A stretch of 64,000 bases of DNA, taken from Ignelater luminosus (Eukaryota; Arthropoda; Insecta; Coleoptera; Elateridae). The stretch lies in assembly GCA_011009095.1 (NCBI GenBank), contig VTPC01003618.1:1-64000 (forward strand), written 5' to 3'. The translations under genes and the position numbers were made by a program. Numbering within the stretch: position 1 is the stretch's first letter; each line of letters starts with the position of its first letter. This document shows, piece by piece, positions 13,092 to 25,359 of this stretch. The notes beneath the pieces were generated by a model. It ran no database searches and was not told the DNA's origin. It saw nothing but the letters and a program-made list of their open reading frames with translations.

Positions 13092-13418
13092 CAAGACAAT
13101 GGCTCCACTCTCTTAGCCCTTGCAGCCGGTCAACGGGTTCAAACTCTCGCCAACATTGCAATTAGGAATGTTGTCAAATTTGACAATAGGGTTGAAATCA
13201 AGATTCCAATAAGAATTAAGACCTCTGACAAGATTAAACTACAATTTTTACTGTCTTTGCCCCTGTATGATGAGGAACCGAACATATGTGTAACTAGAAC
13301 CATTTTTATTTATCTGAAAAAAATAAAAAATCTTCGTAATTTTGGGAATTGTGACAGACTTTCGTTAACATTTAGAAAACCGTATGGTAATACTACAATG
13401 CAATCTATAAGTAGATGA
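13092..13418 (+). pseudogene. DIRS-like tyrosine recombinase fragment
   Basis: An open frame without ATG runs from 13092 to the TGA at 13416-13418. It contains LLALAAGQRVQTLANI, where the arginine codon at 13134-13136 matches the first catalytic Arg of tyrosine recombinases. It then reads VEIKIP, IKTS and LTFRKPYG. A second piece in another frame (about 13440-13540) reads KGLSIDTIRLTPG, then a TAG where Trp is expected, and FTNFYQTTL, whose Tyr would be the nucleophile. The H-x-x-R box between the two pieces is not visible. That gap, the stop and the frame change make the protein non-functional. Confidence 0.75.
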
Positions 13419-13766
13419 ATAAGGAGGATCTAAGAGGATGGCTAGAAAGGGTTTGAGTATTGATACTATCAGATTAACGCCAGGATAGAGTAACAATTTA
13501 AAGACGTTTACCAATTTTTATCAGACAACTTTGAGGCCTAAGAACTCTTTAAATTTTACTAATGCCATTTTAAGTTTATAGATTTATGTTTGTTAGAAGG
13601 TCATGTTTGAACTTTTAAACAAGTCAAACCAAATCATAGTCGTTTCTGGTTATCTCTAAAAAGGAAGTAATGACTGTTATAATCTCTACGATTCTCAAGC
13701 TGTATTAGTGCTGCTGGATCTGCAACAGCGCAAATGAGTAGAGTATAAGTACAACTGTTTTTTACT

Positions 13767-14048
13767 TTGGCGATGTTGTGGATGGTACAGAAGAGAGATG
13801 GTGGAGCCAGAGTGGCTGGTAATGAAATTGATAAGCAAGGCTCGGATTATACGCCTTGCTTCAAAACGATGAGATTATCCATTTTACTTGTGTCTCAGCA
13901 AGTCGTAGAAAACTATAATGCGGCAATTCCAACGTCCAAGTTTTACAATAGCAATAATGATGTAACTGATGATGAAGAATTTGTTGAAGAAACCATGCTA
14001 TCACTAATGATGGGTTGTGATCTTGAACAGTATCGCAAAATATTATAA
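13767..14048 (+). CDS. Unidentified 93-codon open frame downstream of the DIRS-like element
   Basis: The frame starts with ATG at 13767 and ends at a double stop at 14046-14051. The product would be small, with an acidic C-terminal half (TDDEEFVEE) and no membrane segment or motif I know. It lies about 150 bp after the recombinase remnant, so it may belong to the same element or to another repeat. Codon composition is not clearly different from the surroundings. It may well be an accidental frame. Confidence 0.25.
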   Translation: MAMLWMVQKRDGGARVAGNEIDKQGSDYTPCFKTMRLSILLVSQQVVENYNAAIPTSKFYNSNNDVTDDEEFVEETMLSLMMGCDLEQYRKIL

Positions 14049-14059
14049 TAAGTATGAAC

Positions 14060-16165
14060 AGCAATAAATTTAAAGTGTTGGACGGTGTCCAGTTGAATAG
14101 GTGGCAAGATTGGCGTATGTATTGAGATGATAGATGATGAATAATTAAATGACGTTTAGTCTGCTGAGTGAAAATCGACCTTTGTCAGGATTGTACCATT
14201 GCATTTGTAGTGGTTGAGATTAGAAGGCAGACGGTTATCGGTAAAGTAACCACTAGAGAATGATAGATGTTTGGAGGGCAGCGCTAAACGCAGAAAAGAT
14301 GTTCCAGCCGGGGCCTGAGCACCTTCATACATAAATCGACCATACTGAAAAGAAACGACCAGAGTGAACCATCAAAACTAGGCTGGGTTTCAGAATCACA
14401 CCGTACTCGCACTTCAAAATTATATTGTCGTAAAGAACATCGAACTCAAGAAAAGACTGACGCTAAAGAATGCGAAAAAGATTAATTTATAAGATTTTAC
14501 GATCAGGCTGTATACAATATGAGTGAGAGTATTGATAATGCGTTCGCTGTTTACTGAAGAAAAATAGCAAAATAATAAATTATTTCTGAAATTAAAAATA
14601 TTTTGTCAAAATCTTATAGTAGAATTTACAATTAGCTAATAACAAGATTGTTTTTGAAGCTAGAATTTTTTTGTTTGTTTGTAGAATATCAAATACACTG
14701 TTAATGCAATTTCTTTTTTAGAAAAGCGGTCACTTAATTTAATATTTTTCAGTGAGCGCCAACTAAGGCCAAACAACCCTCCTAAATACATAAAAAGACC
14801 CAAAGTTTAAATTTAAAGTTTTTTTAGTTAATTTCGGGAGTAACATCTTATACTTTTAACTTTCCCAACTGCAACACAAATTTTTTATGACCTCCTCCAA
14901 AGAGAAAGAAATATAAAACTAAAAGTGTTCTAAAGGTTGAAAGACATAAAACAGAAAATCTTGAAAAATTTTTAGCCCTAATGTACTTTTGCCCTTACTC
15001 AGACCAAAGCAGTCTAAACTTAAAATGTCATTACTGCAAATCCCTTCCTCCATATCAGCTTAGCATGGTGGGCACGAACGCGCACGTGTTCGCTTGCCAT
15101 CCCTTTAGTTTCCACGATTTTTTCCACAAATTATTTGATACGTCACCAAAAATATCTCCCTCTTGCTTTTAATTAAAAAAGTATTAATGAAAAAAAGCGC
15201 CGAGTTTGTCAGCGTTTTAAAAATTGCAACCTAACCCTTTCAGGTCTCTTGTGCTGCAGCGAATTAAAGAAGTGCACTTTGGATCATATTAATGTTGTTT
15301 TTACGACCAACCTTTCTTGCCTTCCTCTTTGTCTATTTTTTCCAAATTAGGGTTTTATTGCCGTCTGGAAGTCACACGTGCTTGTATAACCAAGAATATT
15401 ACGTTATTAATTAGAGCTACAAAGTTTTTATTCTCGGTAGGATAAAATTTTAATCTCGTTGCTCGCAGAACGCCGTAAATTAATCATGAAGGAATATTGC
15501 TTTTATTTCTTGCGAGTTTTCATAGTAAATATTTATTAATAGAGGAAAGATTAAAGTGAGTGTTTCTGCTATTTATTCAATTTCTCGGACTTTGACTTTA
15601 TTAACACAACACGCAATATTTTTGGATAGTAGTGAATTAGTGAGCAAGGCATAATAATGGGTATGAATTTCATCGAACAGGAATTCAATTAAGCAAATTC
15701 TGCATTATCATAGTTTGTTTTATTTCATATCAAGTAACTGTTTAGGTTTTTTAGTGTTTATTTGTTGTTGTAAGCTGTCGTTCAGGAGAAACTGTGTTAT
15801 TTTTATTCAGTCACGCATAGCAAAACGTGTTTTCGTCCGGTAATGGATGTGTTCATGAAGTTTCCAGTCATCTCTTTAATAATTCCAATTACATGATCTA
15901 TTTGAGTCTACGCATATTATAGAATGTTAACGCAGAAAATGAAGCTTTCATAAACAGAGGAAAGGTGAGTTTTTACTCTTTTTTTTAGTACAGTCGGATA
16001 GATAGATTTTCCCAAATGTAATTTTGATTATTAATCAGGTTCTTATATTTATCTTTCGTGTAGCTGAGGGCTACGAACCTCAAATTTGGAATTCATTAAT
16101 AACCCTTTTAATTAGTTTAATTTCTCATACAAATCCATTGGTTCCTATTTTTAAATTCAAATAAC
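14060..16165. other. No recognisable gene; AT-rich
   Basis: Only short frames occur (for example 14981-15172 plus) without family resemblance. A short segment at 14300-14345 resembles 53685-53720 (both carry a GCCGGGGCCT word followed by similar bases), suggesting a low-copy interspersed repeat. Nothing else is supportable. Confidence 0.45.
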
Positions 16166-16169
16166 CAAA

Positions 16170-16835
16170 ATCAACAGAAGGGGCGTCACAATTTTGGACC
16201 CCGGGTAGGGCTCAATTTTGAACTAAAAGCTGTTCCTGTTGAGAGAAGCCAAAGAATAAATAAATAAAAATATATAAATCAATTAATTACAATGGTGGAG
16301 CCGTTAACAACCGTTCCGTTGACCATCCATCTGTTAACTTCCAGTAAAACCATTCCGTTCAGTTTGCCAGAAAGGAAAAGTTTGATATACCCGTTCAATC
16401 TCATAAATTACTACACTAAGGAAAAATTGATGGCCGAATTAAGAAAATATAAATTGAACCAAATAGGAACCGTGAAGAAAAATTAGAAAAAGGCTACGTG
16501 CTTACCGGAAAGATGCTGGGCTTAGTTCATTAGTACGAGTACGACTTCTATTTTTACAACTTCAGTAGAGCAGTCCGTACCGACAAAGCCAGTAAACCGG
16601 CTCTGTTCGGTATACATGAGTGAAAAATACATTTCGGTAAAAAAACAGACCAATTAACTTTTTTGGAAAGAGTAGGAAACTCAGATTATTATACGGTATC
16701 CCCGAAGATGAATTATTGCCATGGATTTCCATTCTGTTCAGAGACAATATCCTATTATGACACCTGAACAACAGAAATAATGGCAAACCCACAGTTAATG
16801 CGAGGTAAAGTTGCCGCAGGTAACCAAAGTCACAT
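16170..16835 (+). mobile_element. Ty3/gypsy-like LTR retrotransposon gag fragment
   Basis: A frame starting at ATG 16292 (64 codons) ends with a SAP-like element: KEKLMAELRKYKLNQIGTVKK. This resembles the N-terminal region of some arthropod gypsy gag proteins. Beyond its stop, other frames read FLERVG, LPWISILFRDN, and LNNRNN...KPTVN. These match the L-P-W-x-x-x-L-F-R-D-N and W-x-R-N-N-R-N-x-W landmarks of retrotransposon capsid proteins. The segment 16193-16215, with its GGACCCCGGG word just upstream, could be leader sequence. Protease, RT, integrase and LTRs were not found. The fragment ends where a 167-bp tandem array begins. Confidence 0.6.
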
Positions 16836-17660
16836 GAAGTTCAAGGAGGAAACGTGAACAAATCGAGCTAAACGCAAAAGTTAGAAACCGACTGTATGGG
16901 CGTGATAGAGAGAGAGAGGTTGACTACATGACTCATAGGAGACTTTGAGGTTACCCATCGCGTAGTTCAAGATAGTTTTTAAAGTGGATCTACCTCACGG
17001 GTGCTGCAGAGGAAATGTGAAAAAGTCGCTCCAAACGAAAAAGTCAAAAAACTCACTATGTGAGCATGATAGAAGGATAGGTTGACTACATCACCTATAG
17101 AAGACTTTAAGATTATCCATCGTGTAGTTCAAGATAATAATTTTCAAATACGGGCCTACCTCAAGGGTGCTGCAGAGGAAAAGTGAAAAAAGTCGCTCTA
17201 AACGTAAAAGTCGAACAACTGACTATGTGAGCATGATAGAAGGATAGGTTGACTACATCACCTATAAAAGACATCAAGATTACCTATCGTGTAGTTTAAG
17301 ATAATAATTTTCAAATGTGCGACTACACCAAAGGTGCTGCAGAGGAAATGTGAAAAAAGTCACTCTAAACGCAAAAGTCAGAAGACTGACTATGTGAGCG
17401 TTATTGAAGGATAGGTTAACTACATCACTTAGAAAAGACTTTAAGATTATTCATCGTGTAGTTTAAGATAATAATTTTCAAATGCGGGCCTACCTCAGGG
17501 GTTCTGCAAAGGAAAAGGGAAAAAAGTCGCTCTAAACGCAAAAGTCAAACAACTGACTATGTGAGCGTGATAGAAGGATAGGTTGACTACGTCACCTATA
17601 GAAGACTTTAAGATTATCCATCGTGTAGTTCAAGATAATAATTTTCAAATGTGGGAAAAT
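16836..17660 (+). repeat. 167-bp tandem repeat array, about 4.9 units
   Basis: The word GACTATGTGAGC or close variants recurs at about 16890, 17054, 17221, 17388 and 17555. The spacings are 164, 167, 167 and 167 bp. Each unit also repeats GTGCTGCAGAGGAAA-like, TAGAAGGATAGGTTGACTAC and ATCGTGTAGTT words in the same order. The first unit is the most diverged. The array directly follows the gag fragment. It could be an internal tandem expansion of that element or an independent satellite. Confidence 0.9.
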
Positions 17661-18405
17661 GGAAAAAGTCTCGCCTGCTGGTGCTTTAATTTATTTGTTA
17701 GCTCATACTATGTATTTAGTAGGTCACATAATAGTTTTAGAATGATTAGAAGTATGCCCATCATCGCTTTTGGTATAGTTAAGGCTACAGAAAGCGGTGA
17801 TTGCAAAATGGCTAGCTTAGGCATGTGACAATCATTTTATCATTGTTTATCATCAGACACAATAATTATCTGCTTAATTTTGTTATGGGATTTAGTTTCT
17901 TTCGCGATACCTATGTTTTTTGTTACAAAAACTGCTTGAATGCCTTTACGAGATCGACCTAAAGTATACCAATTCTAATCTATGTACATTTACCACGTTT
18001 TAAAAGAGATATTGTTAATAATAATGATTTCTACAAACCTAGACTTACAAGGTTTACTATTTAGGTTCTGTGGATTTTTAATAATTTTTGTCAGTTAAAT
18101 AGTTAACTGTATTTTCTACTGATCTAAATCGGAATCTGAAAAAGCCCAATCGAAAACGGAATGAATAATATCTTTTGGAAGCACAATCGGAATTGGAATT
18201 ACAGTGCAACCGGGATCTGTATCTTACTAACATCCTAGTCAGATTCTTTATTTGACTCTCGAACGGTACAGTTGTTCCATTCGAGTTTTCATCAAGTGAA
18301 ACGATAACGATAGTGTTTTACTAAATATAAATATAAATAAATTCTAACATACTGTCAGAATTTAGTTAAATAATTAAATATGAAATTTGTGTTCAAACGT
18401 GGTCC
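17661..18405. other. No recognisable gene
   Basis: A frame at 17583-17828 crosses out of the tandem array and has no family resemblance. The part at 18120-18290 carries several GGAATC/GGAATT-like words that also occur around 23600-23990, hinting at a shared interspersed repeat. Nothing else is seen. Confidence 0.45.
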
Positions 18406-18409
18406 AGGA

Positions 18410-20790
18410 TGAATAGCATAAATGTCAATAATCAAAGTCAAAAAATCGCAAGGTTCCCAATGCAGCAAAGTATTCTTTCATAATTAGCAAATACACTGCA
18501 AGGGCATCAATATTAAAAATCCATATCTGATGAAACATCGGTATACGAATTGCAACAATCAGAAATGAATAGATTGAAACTTGTACTTGAACAAGCTTTA
18601 ACCAAAATAAACAAACTCGAAGAGAAATTGTTATATTTTCGCAAACTTTATAAACCAATAAACTTTAGTGCAGCAAAATATAAAGAGGAAGAAATTGTAA
18701 ATCGAGAAACGGTATGGTGACTACCCAAGTCCACTATGAAGAAGACCTTCAAATCGGCAGTTAACTCTGAAGAGGCCAAAACCAAAGTGGCTAAGAATCA
18801 AAAACCCCCGCCAGTGATTGTGAGCAACAATACGTTGAGATTAAGAATTCTTTTGCTAAAGAAAATCTGAAATTCAAGACGATTTGCTTAAACAATCAAG
18901 TTAATATGGAAACACCGGATACATATATGGCACTAGCTAAAGTCATGACACAAGAAAACCAATAATGGCACACTTACGAAGGTAAGCAGAAGAGACTCAT
19001 TAGAGTGATTGTGAAAAACCTGCACCTAGTGTTCTACCCCTGATATAACCAATGACTTGGCATTACAAGGCTTCAAGACTCTAAGTGTAGAACCAAAGTC
19101 CAAGAAAACTTCTGAAGAACTCATTAAGCTTCCACTATTCGTCCTGACATTTGATACAACAAAAAATTTAGGAAATGCAGTACATTTGCTATATGAAAGT
19201 TAGAATAGAAGCTTCCAGAGCAAATATATTGCTGCTTCAATGCAAAAGATGTAAAGGTATGGACACACCCATAGACATTACAGACATGACCCGGTGTGCG
19301 TCAAATGCGCTAAAAATCACCTTACAAAAAACTGTGTTTAGTCAAAATATCTTCCCCCTAAATGTTCTAATTATGCTGAGGCACACTCAGCTAACTACAG
19401 AGGTTATATTATAGCCAAACAGCTACAGAATTTGATGATAAAGATGAAGCAAGAAGATAATTAGTTCCAATAAAGTAACGACAGGTACTTCTTGTGTCTA
19501 GATGATGCAAAAACAACAGCACACCTTAAATGAAAATCCTACAAACCAAGAACTAAACCTAAACAAAAGGTGGGGGCGCGGTTATTGTCAAAGAATCTAT
19601 TAAACATGAGGAACAACACCTTCAGGAAATTGAAGCGCAGCTAGCCATGGTATGCGTTAAATCCACCGAACAAAATTTAATCAATCGTAGTTGCAGTTTA
19701 CTGTCCACCACAAGATAATCAAAAAATCTCGGACTATAAAGTGCTTCTTCAATAAGCAGGAGAGAGGTTTATAATTGGATGAGGTTTTACTGCTAAGCAC
19801 GTGAACTGGGGATGAAGACTGACCACTACAAAAGCCAGAGAACTGCAAAGTGCGATAAGAGAGCTTGATTGAGGGTACTGTTCTACGACAAACCTACATA
19901 TTAGCCTATGGATGTTTACAAGATAACAGATATGCTGGACTTCTTCATTACCCGAAAAGTCTTAGCTAACTTTACGGACATTAAAAGAAAATTTCAATCT
20001 GAACTCGGATCACTCAACGAAACAATTATTAAAAAAGAAGCGCGTCTTGCCTTGGTCAATAAAACCACTGATTGGGAACGCTTGAAACAAGAACTACAGA
20101 ACAATATAAATCTCAATATCTGTCTCAACCAAAAAACAACTGGACGATGAAGCTAAAAATTTTTGAACAATTCAAAATTACACGCATTACTATAATAAAT
20201 AAAATTAGGCGGCTTGTAGTTGACAAATGTAAAGTTAGACGCAGATGGCAAGTATGAAGATATCCAAGGGCAAAAACATTTTGAACAACAAGACCGAAAG
20301 ACTAAAACAAGAGATTCAGAGACTCAAAATGAATCATTTAATTACTATTTAGATGTGTTAACCCCCGAAAAAACTTTATCTACTCTTTTTGAAGAGCAAC
20401 CAAAAAGATCAAGCATACCAGAGAGAATCTTCAAAATCACGCAGTAGGATGGGAGGGAACAGAACGTTTCCTTACGAGAACAACGCTAAATACCTTGGCA
20501 TGAACCTTGATGCAAAACTCAAGTGGAAGCAGCATATAAAAAGAAACAAAAAGAACTGAATTTTCGATATAAGCAATATTATTGGCTATTGGGTAGACGA
20601 TCCCAACTCTCATTACACAGCAAAATTTTAATATATAATCAGATTTTTCAACCCGTATGGCTCTGTGGAAGCCGGCTTTGGAGTTGTTCCAGATATTCTA
20701 ACATAAAGATCATTCAAAAATTCCAAAACAAACTTCTACGAAATATGGTAACGATGTCCACCGCGACTTGGATATCCTCCTGGTAGTAGA
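18410..20790 (+). mobile_element. Decayed Jockey-like non-LTR retrotransposon (ORF1 gag and ORF2 RT)
   Basis: ORF1 remnants read HTYEGKQKRLIRVIVKNLH (about 18968-19025). They continue with a zinc-knuckle-like region around 19215-19400 with QCKRCKG and CSNYAEAHSANYRG, as in Jockey-type gag proteins. ORF2 remnants begin with an endonuclease segment near 19580-19800 and end with the RT C-terminal region at 20470-20760. There the motifs are AKYLGMNLDAKLKWKQHI, YWLLGRRSQLSLHSKILIYN and QKFQNKLLRNMV. The middle of ORF2, including the catalytic box, is missing. Many stops are present, so the copy is dead. The ORF1-then-ORF2 order on one strand supports a single element. Confidence 0.8.
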
Positions 20791-21175
20791 TGAGATTAAA
20801 GGGAGGGTAGACTCCATCAGCATCTAAATGTGGAGGCTTTTCAGTTCCTGCATAACCATCATGATGTCTGACTAAAGAAGGCCAAACCATTTAAACTGGT
20901 GTAGTGTTGTAAAAGCAGAGTACGGTGCGCCAGTTTGAATGTTTAGTGCTGTGTGTAAAAGCAGAGTAATGTAAACGGTAGTATCATTATGCCAGAACAA
21001 TCTTAACACTTTAGCTACTAGTACCAGCTGGTGTACACAGTTGGATTTCTGTGTGCCCATATATGGTCACAAGTAAGGTTTACAATTGACCTGGAATTTC
21101 TAACAGTTTGTGGCTAAAATCCAATGAAATAGTTCGGTGAAATAATTATAGTTCTCGAGATGGCATGCAATTAAA
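20791..21175. other. Short non-coding stretch between Jockey-like and piggyBac remnants
   Basis: I see no coding potential beyond short frames. At 20895-20925 and 20955-20985 there are two similar segments (GTAGTGTTGTAAAAGCAGAGTA-like), a small local duplication about 60 bp apart. Confidence 0.4.
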
Positions 21176-21179
21176 TTTT

Positions 21180-21960
21180 AAATGTATAAATTGTACAAAT
21201 GACTTCAAAATATTTAAGTGAAAGAGAATTAGAAGATATTCTAGATTATATGAGCGATATTGACTATAATTATGACGACATTCGGGCAAGGTGATAGTAA
21301 AAGAAGAGCGACCTACGGCAACTAATGCAACCACTACTCAATTCTGGTAGAACTCTATGTACAGATAACTCCTATACCAGTGTTGGACGATCTCACAAGC
21401 TGTTACAAGAAAATACATACTTGGTGGGAACACTCAGGAAAAATCGATAATACAACCCCGAACCAGTGATTGAAACGAAGCTTGCACGGAGGGAAATAAT
21501 AACACGTAAAGTAACACTAACGTCATAGTTGAAAAGTGGAAAGACAAAAGGGGAGTGTTATTTGTAAATACAAAAATACAATATAATGATACAAAAGCCT
21601 TTACAGACGCATCGGATCAAAAAGCTGCATATGTCAGTGCTGTTCGTCGTGGCATGTAATGATACAAAAAGGTAGCGATTGCTACTGGTAAAACTGTTCA
21701 AATTACACAATTTAGAAAAGAAATAGTGAGCAGAACCTTCCAAGATAGACATGCTATTTTGAGAGTGGATTTGCAAAATAATGTAGAACGAAACCTTCGA
21801 CTGACAAATTGAAAAAAGAGGTAGGTGAACAAGATGCTGCAAGCACAATAGAGAGCAAAATGGAAGAGGTTACGCAATGAATCATAAACCTAGGAAAAAA
21901 CTACTTGCAAAACTTGCAATGAAATGTTTTTGTGAAACTCGTAACTCTTCGTCAAAAAAA
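21180..21960 (+). mobile_element. Decayed piggyBac-like transposase
   Basis: The plus strand reads YLSERELEDILDYM near 21210, like the acidic N-terminus of piggyBac-type transposases. It then jumps to the C-terminal catalytic part: TDNSYTSVGRSHKLLQENTYL (21360-21425), VGTLRKNR, ARREIITR, and in other frames a segment near 21590-21800 with a tryptophan-poor YKKVAIATGK-like block. A cysteine-containing end (TCKTCNEMF) lies at about 21906-21935. The central part, with the first catalytic aspartates, is deleted and stops break the rest. Terminal inverted repeats and TTAA duplications were not found. Confidence 0.75.
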
Positions 21961-21964
21961 TGTA

Positions 21965-23040
21965 TTATGTATTTTCTTCTTCTTCGTGCGAATAAGCCCA
22001 GTTAGGACTACGCAGAGTACTTGGAAGCGTAGGTTGACTTTTCTTTGTGTCTATATTTTTTTCATTCTTAAACTGTGAGTGTTTTTTTCTTTCTTTCGTC
22101 CAAGTCGTCCCCGTTTTCTTTTCCGGTCTTTCCTGTTGGTCAACTTGCCATTGGTGAACTTTGGATCTAAAGATTTCCTTGTTTTGGATATCTTCTTGCG
22201 TGCTTCCTACTAGTTTTAGATCATTTTTGATTTCCCCGATCTATTTCATGGTATCACTGTTTGCCGCCGTACTTTGGTTTTCATAGAATTCAATTAAATT
22301 TTTTTTGGTGAGTCTGTCTGATTTAATTCTCTTGATGTGTCAGTAGAAGTTCAATCTGTTCTCTTCTAATTTTTCTTTCCTTCTGTTTAATGTGATCGGC
22401 TGATTAATTTTAAGAATGGATTTTTACTTACGATACTCTTGAATTACCTTCTCCCGAACACAATTGAAGAGCAACGGGAAGAGTCCATCTCCTTGACTAC
22501 GGATTCGTTTGTCTTACTCTTGAAGAGTCTATAGTTGCCAAAATCGATTGCGTTTTCATCTGCATATCTAGCTTTTTGGGGTGCGATTAGTTGGATTTTT
22601 TGTTCATTTAAGGTTTTATCAAGTTCGTGCAATTTTCCTGCTCGCAAGAGCGAACTTTATATTTAGTGTTCCTAAAAATGTTCGAATTTTTGGGCGAAGT
22701 TGGCCAGAGGTCTTCGATTTACTCTGATAGCGCGTCAATCCAGGCGCCCCAGAATCTGAAAGTCTGGTTGTACTGTTATTAACAGTAGTGGGTTGGTTAA
22801 CAACTGGGATGAAGAATTGATTCCTGCCACGCTTTATAGTACTTGATTATCAAAAGGTTTGGACCGAGGCCCAGTTTGCTAGGACTGGAGTGGTTAGTTC
22901 CAGAACATGAGTTTGCAACCGCACCTCTGGTGAGCAGACGCTGATCACTTTGCCGCTTGCTACAAGTTAGACGCAGGGTCAATTTATTGGTTCTTCCGTC
23001 TTCTTCGCCGTTGGAATGGTTCTACACATCCTCTTCCGCT
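21965..23040 (-). mobile_element. Decayed RTE-like non-LTR retrotransposon, 5' region and endonuclease start
   Basis: On the minus strand the frame 22444-22647 reads RAGKLHELDKTLNEQKIQL, then APQKARYADENAIDFGNYRLFKSKTNE. This matches the start of an AP-type endonuclease of RTE-like elements. The part 22700-23030 is the likely 5' leader. Below 22440 the sequence skips to lysine-rich linker-like pieces that would follow the nuclease, for example around 22130-22400. The catalytic core of the nuclease and the RT are missing. This element is distinct in sequence from the 5.9-7.8 kb copy. Confidence 0.7.
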
Positions 23041-25359
23041 TTGAATTTTACAAATACAATACAAATGTTTATTTTCTGTAAGGATATTTTTATTTTTTTT
23101 TATTAATTTTAAAGTATGGTCAAATGTAGTACACGCAGTCTGTCAGCTACAAATTTTTACGCAATATACTGTGTGTATCCATTCGTTAATATGAAATTGC
23201 AAAAGCTGTCAATAACATGTTTTCTAATATTAAAATCAAATACTAAACGGTTTTTACAAAAGGTTTCTTAGTCTGATGTGAAAATCAGAAAAAGATTTTC
23301 CTGGTAGCCAATGTGTTAAGGACATAAGTGAAAGAACTTTAGTTATAAGTACGCAGGTTGAGATATGTCAGAGGAAACTTTATGGTTAGTATCATAAGAC
23401 CAGTTTAAAAATGATAATAATTATATAATTATCATTATATATATTCGATCTCGATTATCTCGAAAGCTATTCGAGATATCGAAATACCGATTATGTATCT
23501 GTAATCAGAACATTCTAAGTTGATTTCATAATGTCCTATAAAGTTACACATGCCAACAGACAGGCAGACGGAATGTACGAATTCAGATGGGAAATTTTTT
23601 AAATTTCGCCAAAAATACCCGAATCAGTATCAGAATCAGTATTAAAGAATAGGAATCGAAAACGGAGACATCAATGCTTGAGTTCAGGCTTACGCGCCGC
23701 TAGCATCGAAAAGACCGGTTTCACAAGTGCTATCTTTGCTTTTACGGAAATTCGCATTCGCTGCCGATTGTCCAGGACCCTTCACCAATAGCGCTCCTAA
23801 TTTGAAATACTTGAAAGAACAGAACCATAATGTGAAACCGGAATCGCATTAAATAACGGTTCTAAAACTAGTGTTGGAACCGGAATCCATATTTGTTGTT
23901 GTTCCTAAAAGTATCAGAATCGGAACTACTAAAAATCTATGATTATTTTTTGGAATCTTTGAACCATAATGGTTCCGACCTCTGATATCGATTAATTACG
24001 TGAGTAGATCACAAGTGAAAATTTCTCTCGTAAGACTTCTTGTCTAACTTAGCCTGCATCAGGCGAACTTAAATTACCATTAACTGTTATGGTCATTCCT
24101 AAAAAAGTAAAAGCACTGAAAATACCTTCCCCTCATTTTAATGAATAATAAAAGTTATTTTGTAGCTAATAAGTTTGCCCTAGTTATCTTCTCGTAAACA
24201 TTTAATATCCGATAAGCCAATAAATAAAAAATGTGGTTCTAATATTAATAATTAGTACCTGTGGATTTAATCATTACTCACTAAAAGGCAACGATGTAGG
24301 TCAACCAACTTACGAATTTAAACAAAAAAAAATCGTTATGAACATATTAAGATTTCCAACCAGCGATTTCCGTTTCTAATTTTTCATGTAATACAGGTTC
24401 TGATTTAAATTTCCGTTGAGCTTTTTTATTTAAAATTTGTTCTTATCGCGGTAATTAATCTAACACTCGACAGTCGAGTCATACAAGGGCCTGAATTAAT
24501 TAAGCAAAGTGGGGTAGAAACAAAAAGAAATCTTAGAATTTTGCAAGATAAGCATTGGTTATGGTTATAAAATATAAATATCTCAATAACGAAACTGAAC
24601 ACGTCGGTCGTCAGTATGTAGGGCGAAAGCTATGGACGTTTGGTATAGAATAGTAATGTGCAGTAATTTTCTAAGTAAATGTTTAATTTTTGGTATCTCG
24701 AGAAGAAAAGTAGTAGTTATCGCGACATCTAAACGCTAGATTTTAAAACCACGCTAAGTTTTGCATACTAATTCGTTAAAGCTCGTCTGGCGTCCATTAA
24801 AATTTGCATATTTTCATTAAGTGCAGACACATTTATTGCAATAAAAACACAGCTTTTCTTTTATATGGTTTATTTGCTTTAACAGGAAAAATAAATGTAA
24901 TATACACCAACATTTGCTAATAAATAAAAATAACAATGCACCGATATTGCTTTAATAACATTTCTCTTTCTCTCTTTACCTAAATTTGCTGATTACAACA
25001 TAAATTTTTATAACGTTAACTCTTGTTAGGCACCTTATATTCATATTATTATTGATGATTTTCTAAACTTCTGAGATACATCTTTAGTGCTGATAATAAC
25101 AAGTTCTTAAAATGTAAGCGTCTTGTTTTACATTAATTCGAAAAAACGTGATGATATGAAGCGTTACACATCTTGTAAAAATAAACTATATAGTCAACGT
25201 TATTATACATCTAAAAATTTACAGAATAATTTTAAATTAAGTAACTTATTGCCATATCGTCTTTCTTTCTTTAATAATTTTGCCTTTAACCTACTTGTAC
25301 ACATTTTTTATAGTACATATGGTAAAAAAAATTATATTTATATTACAAATTAGGAAACT
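23041..25359. other. AT-rich intergenic sequence 3' of the MADD gene
   Basis: No gene is recognised. A near-palindromic AT stretch lies at 23411-23440. The segment 23590-23995 is built largely of GGAATC / GGAACC / AATCAG-like words and looks like a decayed interspersed repeat related to 18120-18290. From 24100 to 25360 the sequence is very AT-rich and could include longer 3' UTR forms of the upstream gene. Confidence 0.45.

Larger units (their letters stand above)
11060..13625 (+). mobile_element. Decayed DIRS-like retrotransposon (RNase H and tyrosine recombinase)
   Basis: Blocks in order on the plus strand: DKTLSSEPWFDADVLYLF (11060-11120), a broken RT region (11600-12060), and an RNase H segment with HINFLELLAAFF and RIDN...AISYINR (12105-12235). 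Next come a conserved connection region ending WPSQPWHTM and PLYFES (12422-12750), and last a tyrosine recombinase (13092-13600). RT-RNase H followed by a tyrosine recombinase, with no DDE integrase, is the hallmark order of DIRS-type elements. Many stops and frameshifts break it. I could not define terminal repeats, so the outer limits are approximate. Confidence 0.8.
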
